Of a stretch of DNA of 64,000 nucleotides, positions 44,577 through 55,327 are shown in pieces. A program made the position numbers and the translations under genes. Where the stretch lies: contig CM037092.1 in the NCBI GenBank assembly GCA_020916435.1, forward strand, positions 83,834,817 through 83,898,816. The letters are read 5' to 3'. The notes beneath the pieces were generated by a model. It saw nothing but the letters and a program-made list of their open reading frames with translations, was not told the origin of the DNA and did not search any database. This DNA comes from Oxytropis ochrocephala. Its lineage: Eukaryota > Streptophyta > Magnoliopsida > Fabales > Fabaceae. Position 1 is the first letter of the stretch. The number at the start of each line of letters is the position of its first letter.

Positions 44577-46137
44577 ATCACCCCAACTTGGGAATTTTGT
44601 CCTCAAAATTGAACAAACATAACTCAAGAGAACAAATACGGATATCTAGTCCGCATATCGTCCTCCCATTCCCACACACCACTTTAACAATTGGAACTGT
44701 TCTCGTCCGAAACGTTTTCACTCTATGTTCTATGATATAACTTGGATAAGGTTGTAATGACAATTCCAGTCAAAGACCAATCGTTTCTAACTCAATGGTT
44801 GACTTGGATCGGAAAGGTACTTCCTCAATTAGGATACAAGAAACACTTCATGTAGATTGGACAATGCAGAAGGTAAAGCTATATGGTAAGCCATTACCCA
44901 ACACACTCGATACTTTGGAAAGATCCAATATACTGAGAACTGAGTTTTCTTCGTCTGCAATGCTCTACTGGTACTAATAGTTGATGAAATTCTTACCATA
45001 TAGGATCACCAGATTCAAACTCTAATGGTCAACTCAGTTTAACAACATACCCCTTTTTGGCAACTTTGAGCTATCTTCAATTCTCACTATATACACGTAA
45101 TTTGCCATTTCCTAATCATGAGTCGGATAATTCTCCTCATGAAGCTTTTCTTACATGGATGCATCGGCTACCACTCGTTGATGCAACATCATAACACATC
45201 CTAAACCTTCCTGAGGAAATCCCAGAGACGGTTCCGAAAGAATTAGGATACGAACAAAAGTCAATCTCTTTTACAACTCTAGAGGAAACATTCTTCTTAA
45301 TCGAAATCTCTTCCAAACGGAAGTCCTTTACAAGTTAACCGAATGAGTGAAAGAACTCATCGCCACTCCCGCTAGTATATCACAAGTCCCAAAACTTCAC
45401 TACAGACATCCAAAAATCGCATTTCAAAGGTTTAGTTATACCACTTCTTCTCTCAGAGTACATTCAGAACAATGTGGAGATGCTGATCATGATCCACAAT
45501 GGTCTTAGTGTACACAAAGATGTTATCAGTGAAACTTTCAACAACTAGTCTAAGTACGGGTAGAAAACGGGGTTCATGTAATCCATGAATACCGTAGGAG
45601 CATTAGTTAGGACAAAGGGCATCACTACTCGCTTGTAATGTCCACATCTAGTATGGAAAGCTATCTTCGGAATATCTAAAGCCCTAACCTTTAATTTAAA
45701 GATAACCCGACCTTAGACTAATCTTTGAAAACACTGTTGCACCTCGAAGCTGATTACGCAAATCACTTATTCTTAGCAAGGATACTTATTCCTAATAGTA
45801 ACTTTGTTCAACTAGAGGTAATCCATACACGACCTCCTGCTCCCGTCTTTCTTTTCAACAAGTAACACTGGAGCACCTCAACTTGTAGTAAACTGGGGAA
45901 CATCACCTTTCGGTTTTATTTGGTACAGTACTATTAGAACTTCGGGTTAAACTCTGTCACTACAGTGTTCATAACTGGCTCACAAGTGGGTAAAGGTTAT
46001 GTAAAAGTTTCTTGAAAAAGTTTGAATATGAAATAATTTTCTTAGTTACCCATAGGAGTTTATTTATTCGCTAACCCAAAATACTAATAAGACGTATCTT
46101 CACCTAAGACGTATCTTCACCTCGCGACTCAGTCTTT
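44577..46137 (-). pseudogene. Decayed gypsy pol, minus strand
   Basis: Just outside the LTR the minus strand reads TTTTGAGGACAAAATTCCCA, the usual end of the coding region in chromovirus-like gypsy elements. RT can be traced near 45480-45640: VMPFVLTNAPTVFMDYMNPV then YPYLD. The palm start lies near 45830-45890 (APVLLVEKK-type coding). Stops and shifts are frequent, and the region between looks like a shrunken RNase H and integrase. Confidence 0.65.
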
Positions 46138-46144
46138 GAATTCA

Positions 46145-46271
46145 ATTGATTTTCCATTTATTGATTTTATTGTGTCAAGTTATATATTCTGGAATTATAC
46201 ATTTTTTGGTATAAACCGGGAATCCTCGAGCTGAGTAGGACCACAATTGGCGACAAAGCTCACCGTCAAAC
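46145..46271. repeat. Remnant of an upstream RALF-array unit (unit 0)
   Basis: TTGATTTTCCATTTATTGAT to CGTCAAACCCTAA repeats 46823-46946, the segment before the RALF promoter. It jumps straight to GAGGGATACAATGG, the start of the next unit, so a former unit lost its RALF part. Confidence 0.85.
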
Positions 46272-46939
46272 CCTAAGAGGGATACAATGGTGATTGAATT
46301 TGAGGTCGAATTTCGTCAAGACCGAGGGAATGATGTGGACCGCAAGAGCATTAAGAGAATCTAAATTATTTAAATTAGAATGAGCTTTATTTTATTTTAA
46401 GATGACTTTATCTTAGTTTATGTTGACATTAGGGGATTTTGGTGTTTGGGTGTACACCTTTGACATAGACACCATTGTGTGCAAGGTATGTAGCTTAGGC
46501 ACAACCCTAAGTATTTAAGAAACTTTTGTACATTGATCTTATCATCCTCTTGGATGTGGCGATTTCTTTATCTTCCTGCCTAATTCCATTTGTATGTTTC
46601 TTCCCCTTTATCTTTTTATCTTTGTTATTGTTGATTCAAGAAATACACTTGGTTAGATCCTTCATTCATCATGAAATCAAAGCAATTAGATCCTGTGTGT
46701 GTTGTCAATGGTGTCACTGCCGTGTATGAATGTATATAAAGTAACTAAAATATAATATCCAAAGTAATTAATACTTACTTTGGGTATAACAGGAAACATG
46801 TGGTATTATGGACAAAATTGATTTTCCATTTATTGATTTTATTGTGTCGAGTTATATATTCTGGAATTATACATTTTTTGGTAAAAACCGGGAATCCTCG
46901 AGCTGAGTAGGACCACAATTGGCGACAAAGCTCACCGTC

Positions 46940-46959
46940 AAACCCTAAACCCTAACCCC
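46940..46959. promoter_or_regulatory. Telo-box-like repeat upstream of RALF copy 1
   Basis: AAACCCTAAACCCTAACCCC, two and a half telomere-type units, 650 bp upstream of the RALF start. The same stretch occurs at 54351-54370 in unit 2. Such boxes occur in plant promoters; no function is shown here. Confidence 0.5.
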
Positions 46960-47500
46960 ACAATCGGCGACAAAGCTCAATGCAAATATACATTTAACAT
47001 CATATGCGTGCCCAAGGTCGATTCTCGCAAAATATACATGGTTAGTAAATTTGATTAATTATTTGATACATTTGATTTATATTTCCAAAAATTATTTCAA
47101 AATTTTGCATGAATATGTTAATACTTATATTTCCAAATTCAATTCATTTACAATCATATTTGTTAACTTCATTTTTATTTTATTTTATGCTGAATTTTTA
47201 AATGGGCTGATTTGATTTTTCTTTTCAGATGTGATTTCCTGCTAAAAGTGTTATGTCAAAGAATTATTGACGGATTCAGTTTTCAGAATTTGAAATGATT
47301 TGCATTAACAATATGGTTGATTTTGATTATTAATTATTTTTGAACTCTGCCAACAATGATAAATTAGGATAATGTCAGATTATTATGCATAAGTGTCACT
47401 AATTTAAAATTACACATAGAATTATTTAGTGAGAGGAATTTTACAATTGTATATAGCATATATTTCACCAACCACGAGTTATAGAAGGAAAGAAATACAC

Positions 47501-47516
47501 TATTTAAATGCATGCA
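47501..47516 (+). promoter_or_regulatory. TATA-like box and RY motif of RALF copy 1
   Basis: TATTTAAATGCATGCA, about 75-90 bp upstream of the ATG. TATTTAAA may serve as TATA box, and CATGCA is an RY element (B3-domain target). It is conserved in unit 2. Confidence 0.55.
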
Positions 47517-47589
47517 AAAACCCCAAAGCAAATGAAATTGTCGCGGTTAAATTAATCATTTCAAATTCATATTTTTTTCCTCATTGATT

Positions 47590-47925
47590 ATGGCAATTTT
47601 AAAGTCAATGTTGGGTGCTTTCTTTGTTGCTCTTGTGATTTTCTCACTTTTCACCCAAAATGTTAATGCTGAAACTAAAACTGTAATCATGGAGCGAAAA
47701 GGAGTTTACAACGAACTCTTAATCAAGGATGGAAAAGGAGTCCATAGTGATTCCTTAATCGATGATGGAATAGATAAAGATATAAGATACCCACCAATAG
47801 AAGGAGGGGACGGAAACAGATGTAGCAAGAAGAATCCTGGTGCATGCACACCTAAGGCACAAAATCCATATAGTAGAGGGTGTGAGGTAGTAAACAGGTG
47901 TCGTTCCCCACCCCATACAATATAA
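47590..47925 (+). CDS. RALF-like secreted peptide precursor
   Basis: 111 residues, no intron. Residues 1-27 form a signal peptide (hydrophobic FFVALVIFSLF, cleavage expected after NVNA). Residues 37-60 are a 12-residue tandem repeat (KGVYNELLIKDG/KGVHSDSLIDDG). The RALF core follows: RYPPIEGGDG at 66-75, cysteines at 78, 86, 98 and 104, and NPYSRGCEVVNRCR at 92-105. The NPY-x-RGC-x5-C ending is diagnostic of rapid alkalinization factors, which act in the wall space on CrRLK1L receptor kinases and LRX or LLG partners. There is no RRxL S1P cleavage site, as in the short divergent RALF clade. I chose ATG 47590. Polyadenylation-like AATAAATAA follows near 47992. RALF membership is firm; the target process is unknown. 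Confidence 0.9.
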   Translation: MAILKSMLGAFFVALVIFSLFTQNVNAETKTVIMERKGVYNELLIKDGKGVHSDSLIDDGIDKDIRYPPIEGGDGNRCSKKNPGACTPKAQNPYSRGCEVVNRCRSPPHTI

Positions 47926-48448
47926 ATGAAATTACGTTGGTTGTATTTTAATTTTGGATACCTTTTGTATTGGTTTGTATACCTTGTATCAATAAATAAT
48001 GCAAAAGGAATATTGCGCTTATAATATTTGTATCATTAAATTTTGCAAGTCGTTAATATGTTTCTTGTGAAGTATCAAGAGTTTTTGTATTTGGAAAATG
48101 AATTGTGGTAGTGATTTATTTATTTATTTATGTATTTTTGCTTTTTCACTATACTACACTATTGAATTTTACACACATAAGCTTTGCTAATATCCACAAA
48201 CAAAATATTTGCGATGAATAGCATTATTGGGAATAAAACTCAAGGCATTGAATGATCCGTGTTTAATAATGTTTTCCGTGAAGTTTGGATACTAGAATAG
48301 TTCCAAAAACATGCATTTTATTATGTACCAATTAGTGGTTTGTATATTATGACTTCGGCTTTGTTTGGCGCGTCCCATCCGCAGATAGCATATAAAACTA
48401 GCGAATGAAAATAGCGTGTGAAGAGTACGCGCCTTTGGTAAGTACTAG
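47926..48448. other. 3' flank of RALF copy 1
   Basis: UTR-like AT-rich sequence, collinear with 55328-55847 of unit 2. It ends at ACTAG (48444-48448), the target duplication of the Tekay element. Confidence 0.7.
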
Positions 48449-49014
48449 TGTAACACCCCTCCTATCTCTATTAATTAACTATTTGAAAATCAGAGTTTAT
48501 TAAAATTCTCATGGGAAGGATGTTACACTGTCACTCAAACACCTTAGCATATATCTATGAATTAAAACAACAGCATACATGCATACATAGGCAACTCGGC
48601 AAAAGGAACTACGCCCATCAAAACATGTTTTCAATTGTTTACATCACAGCGGACACTCATATATATTAGTCGAACATATACATTACAACTGAATAGTCCC
48701 AAAACAATCACTACTCTACCCTACTCGACTCGCCTCATGTTACAACTACCAGAGCGGGCACTCGACTCCAACAACCAAAAGCAAAGTGACTCTCTACTCA
48801 GAGTACTGCAAGTTGCCACAAAGAGCAACATGGAAAGCAAGAGGGGGTGAGTCTCTAAACATTTGTAATAAAGGTTCATGACTAATGTAAATACATAGAA
48901 TGCATTAAGCACCTCAGTTCACATATCAGACAGCAACTTAAGTATAAACCAGCACATATAGCTAACTCGACTGATAAACAACATTTCAACATAATTCACA
49001 TGAGTTATGCATGC
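48449..49014 (-). repeat. 3' LTR remnant of the Tekay-type element
   Basis: Matches 50773-51345 of the complete LTR and is cut at TTATGCATGCAATTCAG. It joins pol directly. Confidence 0.88.
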
Positions 49015-49017
49015 AAT

Positions 49018-49932
49018 TCAGACACGCTTCTTCAACTCGGCTAGCTCAGCTGCAGACATCCTATAAGGTGCCATAGACACCAGCCTAGTTCCTGGTACTA
49101 ACTCAATGCTGAACTCGACCTCTCTTTCTGGTGGAACCTCAGGAATCTCGTCTGGGAACACTTCTGCGAACTCTCGCACCACTGGCACTTCACTAATCTT
49201 GGCTTGACTCTCCACTGACAGCGACGCCCACAACGCGAACATAGTAGCCCCCTCCTTCAGTTCCTTGCGCAACTGCCAAGCAGGCATCATGACCGATTCT
49301 TCCACCTCGGAAGTAAGGAAACTTAACGACCTACTAGCGCAATTGATATGAACTCGGTTAGCCACTAACCACCCCATACCTGTGATGACGCCCATCCCTT
49401 CCAAAGGTAGACAAATCAAATTAACTACGAAGTCTCTGCCAAAGGCTAACAGAGGACACTTCGAACAAACGAGAGAGGTAGTCACTGACCCCTTTGCTGG
49501 AGTGTCAATAACCATCTCCCTCACCATAGTAGACAAAACTAAATCCAATCTTTTAGCGCACAATGCAGAAATGAAAGAGTGCGTGGCACCAGTATCCACG
49601 ATTGCAATCAAAGGAATTCCATTAATGAAGCACGTACCTTTTATCTCGCTCACCACTTCACTACCAAATGCGCGCGAACACCTTCCCACTGTCTCTCTCC
49701 TTCTTGGGCTTGGGACACTTAGGACTGATGTGCCCCATTTCTCCACAATTAAAGCAGACGACATCCTTTCGCCTACAATCAGCAGCTCGGTGGCCCTCTT
49801 CGCCACATTGATAGCACCTCTTATCTCCACTCTTGCACTCGTTCTTCTTATGTCCAGCTTCTCAAACCGAAACACACCACATTTGCAGGGGCGTCTCCCC
49901 CACTTGGCCTCTTGCCATACCCAGCCTTCCAC
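49018..49932 (-). CDS. Tekay gag end, protease and RT start (partial)
   Basis: A 304-codon open frame on the minus strand. Its first part covers the three CCHC knuckles out of their usual frame (49680-49880). The retropepsin with DTGATHSFISALCAKRLDLV follows, then FGRDFVVNLICLPLEGMGVI and GMGWLVANRVHINCASRSLS. A linker (FAEVFPDEIPEVPPEREVEF) and VPGTRLVSMAPYRMSAAELA, the very start of RT, come last. Protease motifs are complete, but the polyprotein ends at the deletion. Confidence 0.88.
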   Translation of the reverse strand: MEGWVWQEAKWGRRPCKCGVFRFEKLDIRRTSARVEIRGAINVAKRATELLIVGERMSSALIVEKWGTSVLSVPSPRRRETVGRCSRAFGSEVVSEIKGTCFINGIPLIAIVDTGATHSFISALCAKRLDLVLSTMVREMVIDTPAKGSVTTSLVCSKCPLLAFGRDFVVNLICLPLEGMGVITGMGWLVANRVHINCASRSLSFLTSEVEESVMMPAWQLRKELKEGATMFALWASLSVESQAKISEVPVVREFAEVFPDEIPEVPPEREVEFSIELVPGTRLVSMAPYRMSAAELAELKKRV

Positions 49933-50086
49933 TTGCCTTTGCTGCCAGAAACCTCATAGGGCTTTCCCCTAAACTGAGAGTTCTTCTTCTCTTTACCAAC
50001 CCCGCACTTGCAAAGCAGCAGTGTCTTCCTCATATATCCCGCAACTATCCACCAAGTCAAGAAATACCCGATCTTCTCGATGCCCA

Positions 50087-50723
50087 ATTGCTCGCTTAAC
50101 CTCGGGCCTCAAACCGCTTCTCGAATTTCACGCATTTGGAGAACTCGGATGTAGCTCCTCATAGTAGGGGTAGAATTTCACCACTCTCTTCAAACTTTGC
50201 AACAGACTCTACCACCGACTTACTCCCTTGCTTCGAGTTCTAGGAACTCCATCCCCTTCTTTCCTCTCACATCTTCAGGGAAGTATTTCCTCGAAAATCC
50301 CTCTTGAATACCTCCCACGTAATCACCTCTCCAAAGACTTTTCTAACCTTGGCATGACTCCCACCACCAATCATCCGCCTCCTCGCCAAAGATATGTGTT
50401 CCATACCTTACTTTCTGAGCCATTGTACACTCCATCACCCTAAAAATCCTCTCTATGTCCTTCAACCACGCTAACGCCCCATCCGGATTGTACTTCCCCT
50501 TGAACGTTGGAGGGTTCTCCCTCTGAAATGTAGCTAGGCTACGAGCTCCAGCGTCCTCGGCAACTTGATGAGGTCGATTCCCATAGCAAAGCGCCATCGC
50601 TTCTGTGGCAAAGAAATTTATCGCAGTCATCGCTTTCTTCCAAAGACGTCCGGCCATTTTTTTACTTACTCTCTGAGACAAGACAATTAAAACGAGCATT
50701 AATACTCGGGACTGGGAACTCAA
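50087..50723 (-). pseudogene. Tekay gag, N-terminal part
   Basis: ENPPTFKGKYNPDGALAWLK, DIERIFRVMECTMAQKVRYG and THIFGEEADDWWWES are open to 50343. Further gag follows in other frames between 50343 and 50087 (EVITWEVF-type and GNKSVVESV-like coding). The translation start lies near 50660 (MAGRLWKKAMTAI). The product would be the capsid protein. Confidence 0.85.
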
Positions 50724-50749
50724 GACTCAATACTTGGTCTGACAGACCA

Positions 50750-50772
50750 AACTTTTGCTCGATACCACTTAA
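50750..50772 (-). other. Primer-binding-like site
   Basis: Minus strand TTAAGTGGTATCGAGC, beside the LTR. It has the same CG in place of CAG as the site at 6771. Confidence 0.75.
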
Positions 50773-53192
50773 TGTAACACCCTCCTATCTCTATTAATTA
50801 ATAATTGAAAATCGAGAGTTTAATAAAATTCTCATGGGAAGGATGTTACTGTTGTCACTCAAACACCTTAGCATATATCTATGAATTAAAACAACAAAGA
50901 TACATGCATACATAGGCAACTCCGGCAAAAGGAACTACGCCCATCAAAACATGTTTTCAATTGTTTACATCACAATGACACTCATATATATTAGTCGAAC
51001 ATATACATTACAACCGAATAGTCCCAAAACAATCACTACTCTACCCTACTCGACTCGCCTCTAGTGTTACAACTACCAGAGCAGCACCGACTCCAACAAC
51101 CAAAAGCAAAGTCGACCTCTCACTGTGGGTACTGCAAGTTGCCACAAAGAGCAACATGGAAAGCAATAGGGTGAGTCTCTAAACATTTGTAATAAAGGTT
51201 CATGACTAATGTAAATACATAGAATGCATTAAGCACCTCGGTTCACATATCGACAAAGAACTTAAGTATAAACCAAAGACATATAGCTAACTCGATCGAT
51301 AAACAACATTTCAACATAATTCACATGAGTTATGCATGCAATGCAATGCAACCCAAACCTGTGGTATAATGCATGAGGATCCATCTCTTTAAGCCACTCG
51401 GGCATATCCGTCGCTAGTGATACTCGCATCAAGTCTTTCGTGACGAGACCGGTCTATAACCGTCGATGCATATGAATTCATGAGACTCAATGAACAAATG
51501 CATTCACTCGTAACAAACAACTCTTTTGTGCAAACCGCATCGTCGCTTTACGTTGCCTTGTCCTCTTAGACAACCACCATAGCACAAATGCTATTCGTCC
51601 ATTCACAGCACCTTAGCTCCTCGTGCGAGAGCCACTCCATCACTACGAAGGCCTCACAACGCCTAGGATCAACCATCACATAGGGACTAAACCGACTATG
51701 CCAATTGGCCCCTTAAACGACTCTTGACGTTAAACGCCACTCACGGTGGTGGTGCCTAACACTCTACGCCGTTATGCGTCAAAAATAGGTCACCTCGGCA
51801 CTCTTAGTCACCTCGGCACCTTCACTCTTCTCGGTATGCTCGCCGTCACCTCGGCACACACCTACTCATCTCGAGACGCTAAGTCGATGTAGTATCGCTA
51901 CCCATTACGTCACCAATACTCAACTCGGTGGCACCTCACTTGGCATTCCACTCGTAAAGTTCTCCACCTCGCCCGGAACCTCACGCCTAGGATCTCGCCT
52001 AGTCCCACTACTTCTCTCGCCTCGCCTTATGCCTAAGGTTCTCGACTACACCTTCACCTCATCTCGCCTCACCTTACGCCACCGGCCCTCGACTAGACAC
52101 CACGCGTCACTTCGTCCCACCACGCCTAGACTTAACGTATCATTGCGTAACTCTACGCCCGCCTCCCGCCTCATCCGAGCTCACACCATTTCGCACTATA
52201 CCCGCTACGCCTCTCGCCTAAGTCCACGCCCTATCTCAAAGACTCTCGCACCTCGGTATAACATGTTACAAGTCGACTCCTTCACCTCGGCTATCATACG
52301 CAGACTTGCCTACGCCTACGCCTCGACCCAAAACACCTCGGCATAACCATGTTATACCTCGGCAAACTACTTGACGACACTCTCGTGACCGGGTTCTAAT
52401 TACACCTACGCACCTTCGTCCCATCAAGTACACCAACTCGCCCTCTTCAAGTCTACAACCACGCTTTAACACTTACGCCGTGCGTTAACCTTCATGCACT
52501 TCGATTTCTCTACTATCACGTGCGCCTAACTTCTCCTTCCTCTCAGTAGGTGCTCTTGACTAGGATTAAGCTCAAGAACACACTCTTAAACTCTCACGCC
52601 ACACCGAGACCGAGAGTTCTCACTCATTTCTCTCCATGGTCACTTACGTGACCAAAATTTCGTAAATCAACCATTACAATCTTCACCAATGTGAAGTAAC
52701 ACAACCAGAATACTTAAAGAACACATAAGCACACATTCAGAACTCAATCAGAAATCATTCATGGAAGAGAGCCCCCTTACCTTAAGCAACTTCAGATGAT
52801 CACTCCCTTCACTACAGCTCTACAATCCACGTTGAATCCACACTTCTTTCAAATCCCACTCTTCTTTCACGCAATTGCTTCGCTTTCTCTCTAAAGAGTA
52901 CTATTCCACCTAATAGCTCTCTCTCTCTTACTTCTCTCTATGACTTTTCTTCACTTTGATGGAATGAGTTGATCCTACGGCTATTTCCTCTTATAGAAAG
53001 GGACTTGGGCTTCTAATTGGACTTGGGCCTTCCCATCACTCATGGACTTCTATTCATACCTCTTCCCATTACTCAAACCTCTCCTAACACATAAACACTA
53101 CACGTTAGCCTTAAGCTTAATTTAATTAAAAATGTTGAAAAACCCTAAATAACTCAATTTAATAATTAATTGAACTATTTTGGGGTGTTACA
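50773..53192 (-). repeat. 5' LTR of the Tekay-type element, complete (2420 bp)
   Basis: Plus strand TGTAACACCCTCC to GGGGTGTTACA. It holds a C- and A-rich stretch (51800-52350) with many CTCGGCA/CTCGCC repeats. No gene; the long frames are incidental. Confidence 0.88.
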
Positions 53193-53197
53193 ACTAT

Positions 53198-54208
53198 CGT
53201 TTAGCGTTTTTTAGACACTTCTTCAAGCAGCATTTTTTAAACGCTAGCGGATAGTGTTCACTTTATTTTGTTGACATTTTTACCATTTTTTTTATTTAAA
53301 TTACTTGTTTTTTCTCATTAAACATTTAATCATCATTAAATAATTTAATCATGAATTACATATCTTTTTATGTCATTTGACATTTATCAGCTATTTTAAC
53401 TGCTAATTTAATCATTAATTAAAATTCTGCACATCAGTTAGAAGGAGAAAGGCACAATGATGTTATTTCAATATTCAAGCAAAGAAAGGTAAATTTGGTT
53501 ATAGGTATCTACTCCAAAAGGTATAAAATATTTCCTATCATTTACTTCTCATTGCTTACTTTTGCATGGCATTGGGTGATGCATATCTTTGTCAACCTTA
53601 TTGATTTTTCCCAATTTCCATTTGATCCCGGAGGTATGTTGGTATTGATTTGAGTTCTTTCTTTATGCAGGATACATTGGAGATGCCGTCAAAAAAAAAG
53701 AGGGATACAATGGTGATTGAATTTGAGGTCGAATTTCGTCAAGACCGAGGGAATGATGTGGACCGCAAGAGCATTAAGAGAATCTAAATTATTTAAATTA
53801 GAATGAGCTTTATTTTATTTTAAGATGACTCTATCTTAGTTTATGTTGACATTAGGGGATTTTGGTGTTTGGGTGTACACCTTTGACATAGGCACCATTG
53901 TGTGCAAGGTGTGTAGTTTAGGCACAACCCTAAGTATTTAAGAAACTTTTGTACATTGATCTTATCATCCTCTTGGATGTGGCGATTTCTTTATCTTCCT
54001 GCCTAATTCCATTTGTATGTTTCTTCCCCTTTATCTTTTTATCTTTGTTATTGTTGATTCAAGAAATACACTTGGTTAGATCCTTCATTCATCATGAAAT
54101 CAATTAGATCCTGTGTGTGTTGTCAATCTTTGTCACACGCTGTATGAATGTATATAAAGTAACTAAAATATAATATCCAAAGTGATTAATACTTACTTTG
54201 GGTATAAC
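53198..54208. other. Unit 1 tail and unit 2 head of the RALF array
   Basis: 53198-53697 is the block after the insertion site, with a 9 bp inverted repeat TAGCGTTTA/TAAACGCTA and intron-like GTATG...TTATGCAG near 53635-53670. 53698-54208 is the repeat that opens the unit. A short frame across the junction (53666 on) ends at GAATCTAA; no domain is recognised. Confidence 0.6.
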
Positions 54209-54991
54209 AGAAACATGTGGTATTATGGAAAAATTGATTTTCCATTTATTGATTTTATTGTGTCGAGTTATATATTCGAATTATACATTTTTGGTATAAA
54301 CCGAATCCTCGAGCTGAGTAGGACCACAATTGGCGACAAAGCTCACCGTCAAACCCTAAACCCTAACCCCACATTCGATGACAAAGCTCAATGCAAATAT
54401 ACTTTTAACACTGTTGCGTGCCCAAAGCTGGGATTCTGCAAAATATACATGGTTAGTAAATTTGATTAATTATTTGATACATTTGATTTATATTTCCAAA
54501 AATTATTTCAAAATTTTGCATGAATATGTTAATATTTATATTTCCAAATTCAATTCATTTACAATCATATTTGTTAACTTCATTTTATTTTATTTTATGC
54601 TGAATTTTTAAATGGGCTGATTTGATTTTTCTTTTCAGTTGTGATTTCCTGCCAAAAGTGTTATGTCAAAGAATAATTGACTTTTCAGAATTTGAAATGA
54701 TATGCATTAACAATATGGTTGATTTTGATTATTAATTATTTTTTAACTCTGCCAACAATGATAAATTAGGATAATGTCAGATTAGTATACTTAAGTGTCA
54801 CTATTTTAAAATTACACATAGGATTAGTTAGTGAGAGGAATTTTACAATTGTATATAGCATACATTTCACCAACCACGAGTTATAGAAGGAAAGAAATAC
54901 ACTATTTAAATGCATGCAAAAAACCCAAAGCAAATGAAATTGTCGCAGTTAAATTAATCATTTCAAATTCATATTTTTTTCCTCATTGATT

Positions 54992-55327
54992 ATGGCAATG
55001 TCAAAGTCAATGTTGGGTGCTTTCTTTGTTGCTCTTGTGATTTGCTCACTTTTCACCCAAAATGTTAATGCTGAAACTAAAACTGTAATCATGGAGCGAA
55101 AAGGAGTTTACAACGAACTCTTAATCAAGGATGGAAAAGGAGTCCACAGTGATTCCTTAATCGATGATGGAATAGATAAAGATATATGATACCCACCAAT
55201 AAAAGGAGGGGACGGAAACAGATGTAGCAAGAAGAATGCTGGTGCATGCACACCTCAGGCACAAAATCCATATAGTAGAGGGTGTGAGGTAGTAAACAGG
55301 TGTCGTTCCCCACCCCATACAATATAA
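54992..55327 (+). pseudogene. RALF copy 2, stopped by one nonsense codon
   Basis: Collinear with copy 1 over all 336 bp without an indel. Codon 66 is TGA instead of AGA (55187-55189), just before the RALF core, so the product would keep only the signal peptide and the 12-residue repeats. After the stop the frame stays open to 55327 with all four cysteines and NPYSRGC. Other changes are I3M, L4S, F18C, E71K, P83A and K89Q; only one synonymous change (His52) is seen. TATA-like and RY motifs upstream are kept. Readthrough or recent loss are both possible. Confidence 0.9.

Larger units (their letters stand above)
48449..53192 (-). mobile_element. Tekay-type gypsy element, deleted, inserted in RALF unit 1
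   Basis: Ends TGTAACACCCC/GGGGTGTTACA, flanked by ACTAG (48444-48448) and ACTAT (53193-53197). The sister unit has uninterrupted GTACTAGCGTTTAG at 55841-55854, which proves the insertion. Read on the minus strand: complete 5' LTR, primer-binding site, gag, zinc knuckles, protease and the first residues of RT. Then a deletion runs straight into the last ~0.57 kb of the 3' LTR. RT, RNase H and integrase are gone. Confidence 0.92.

Noticed and set aside
53666..53788. Terminal exon of a second gene in each array unit (intron-like GTATG...TTATGCAG before it)
   Set aside because: The reading frame changes between units with the length of the A run (9 versus 8), and no protein family is recognised. 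More likely the tail of an old retroelement.
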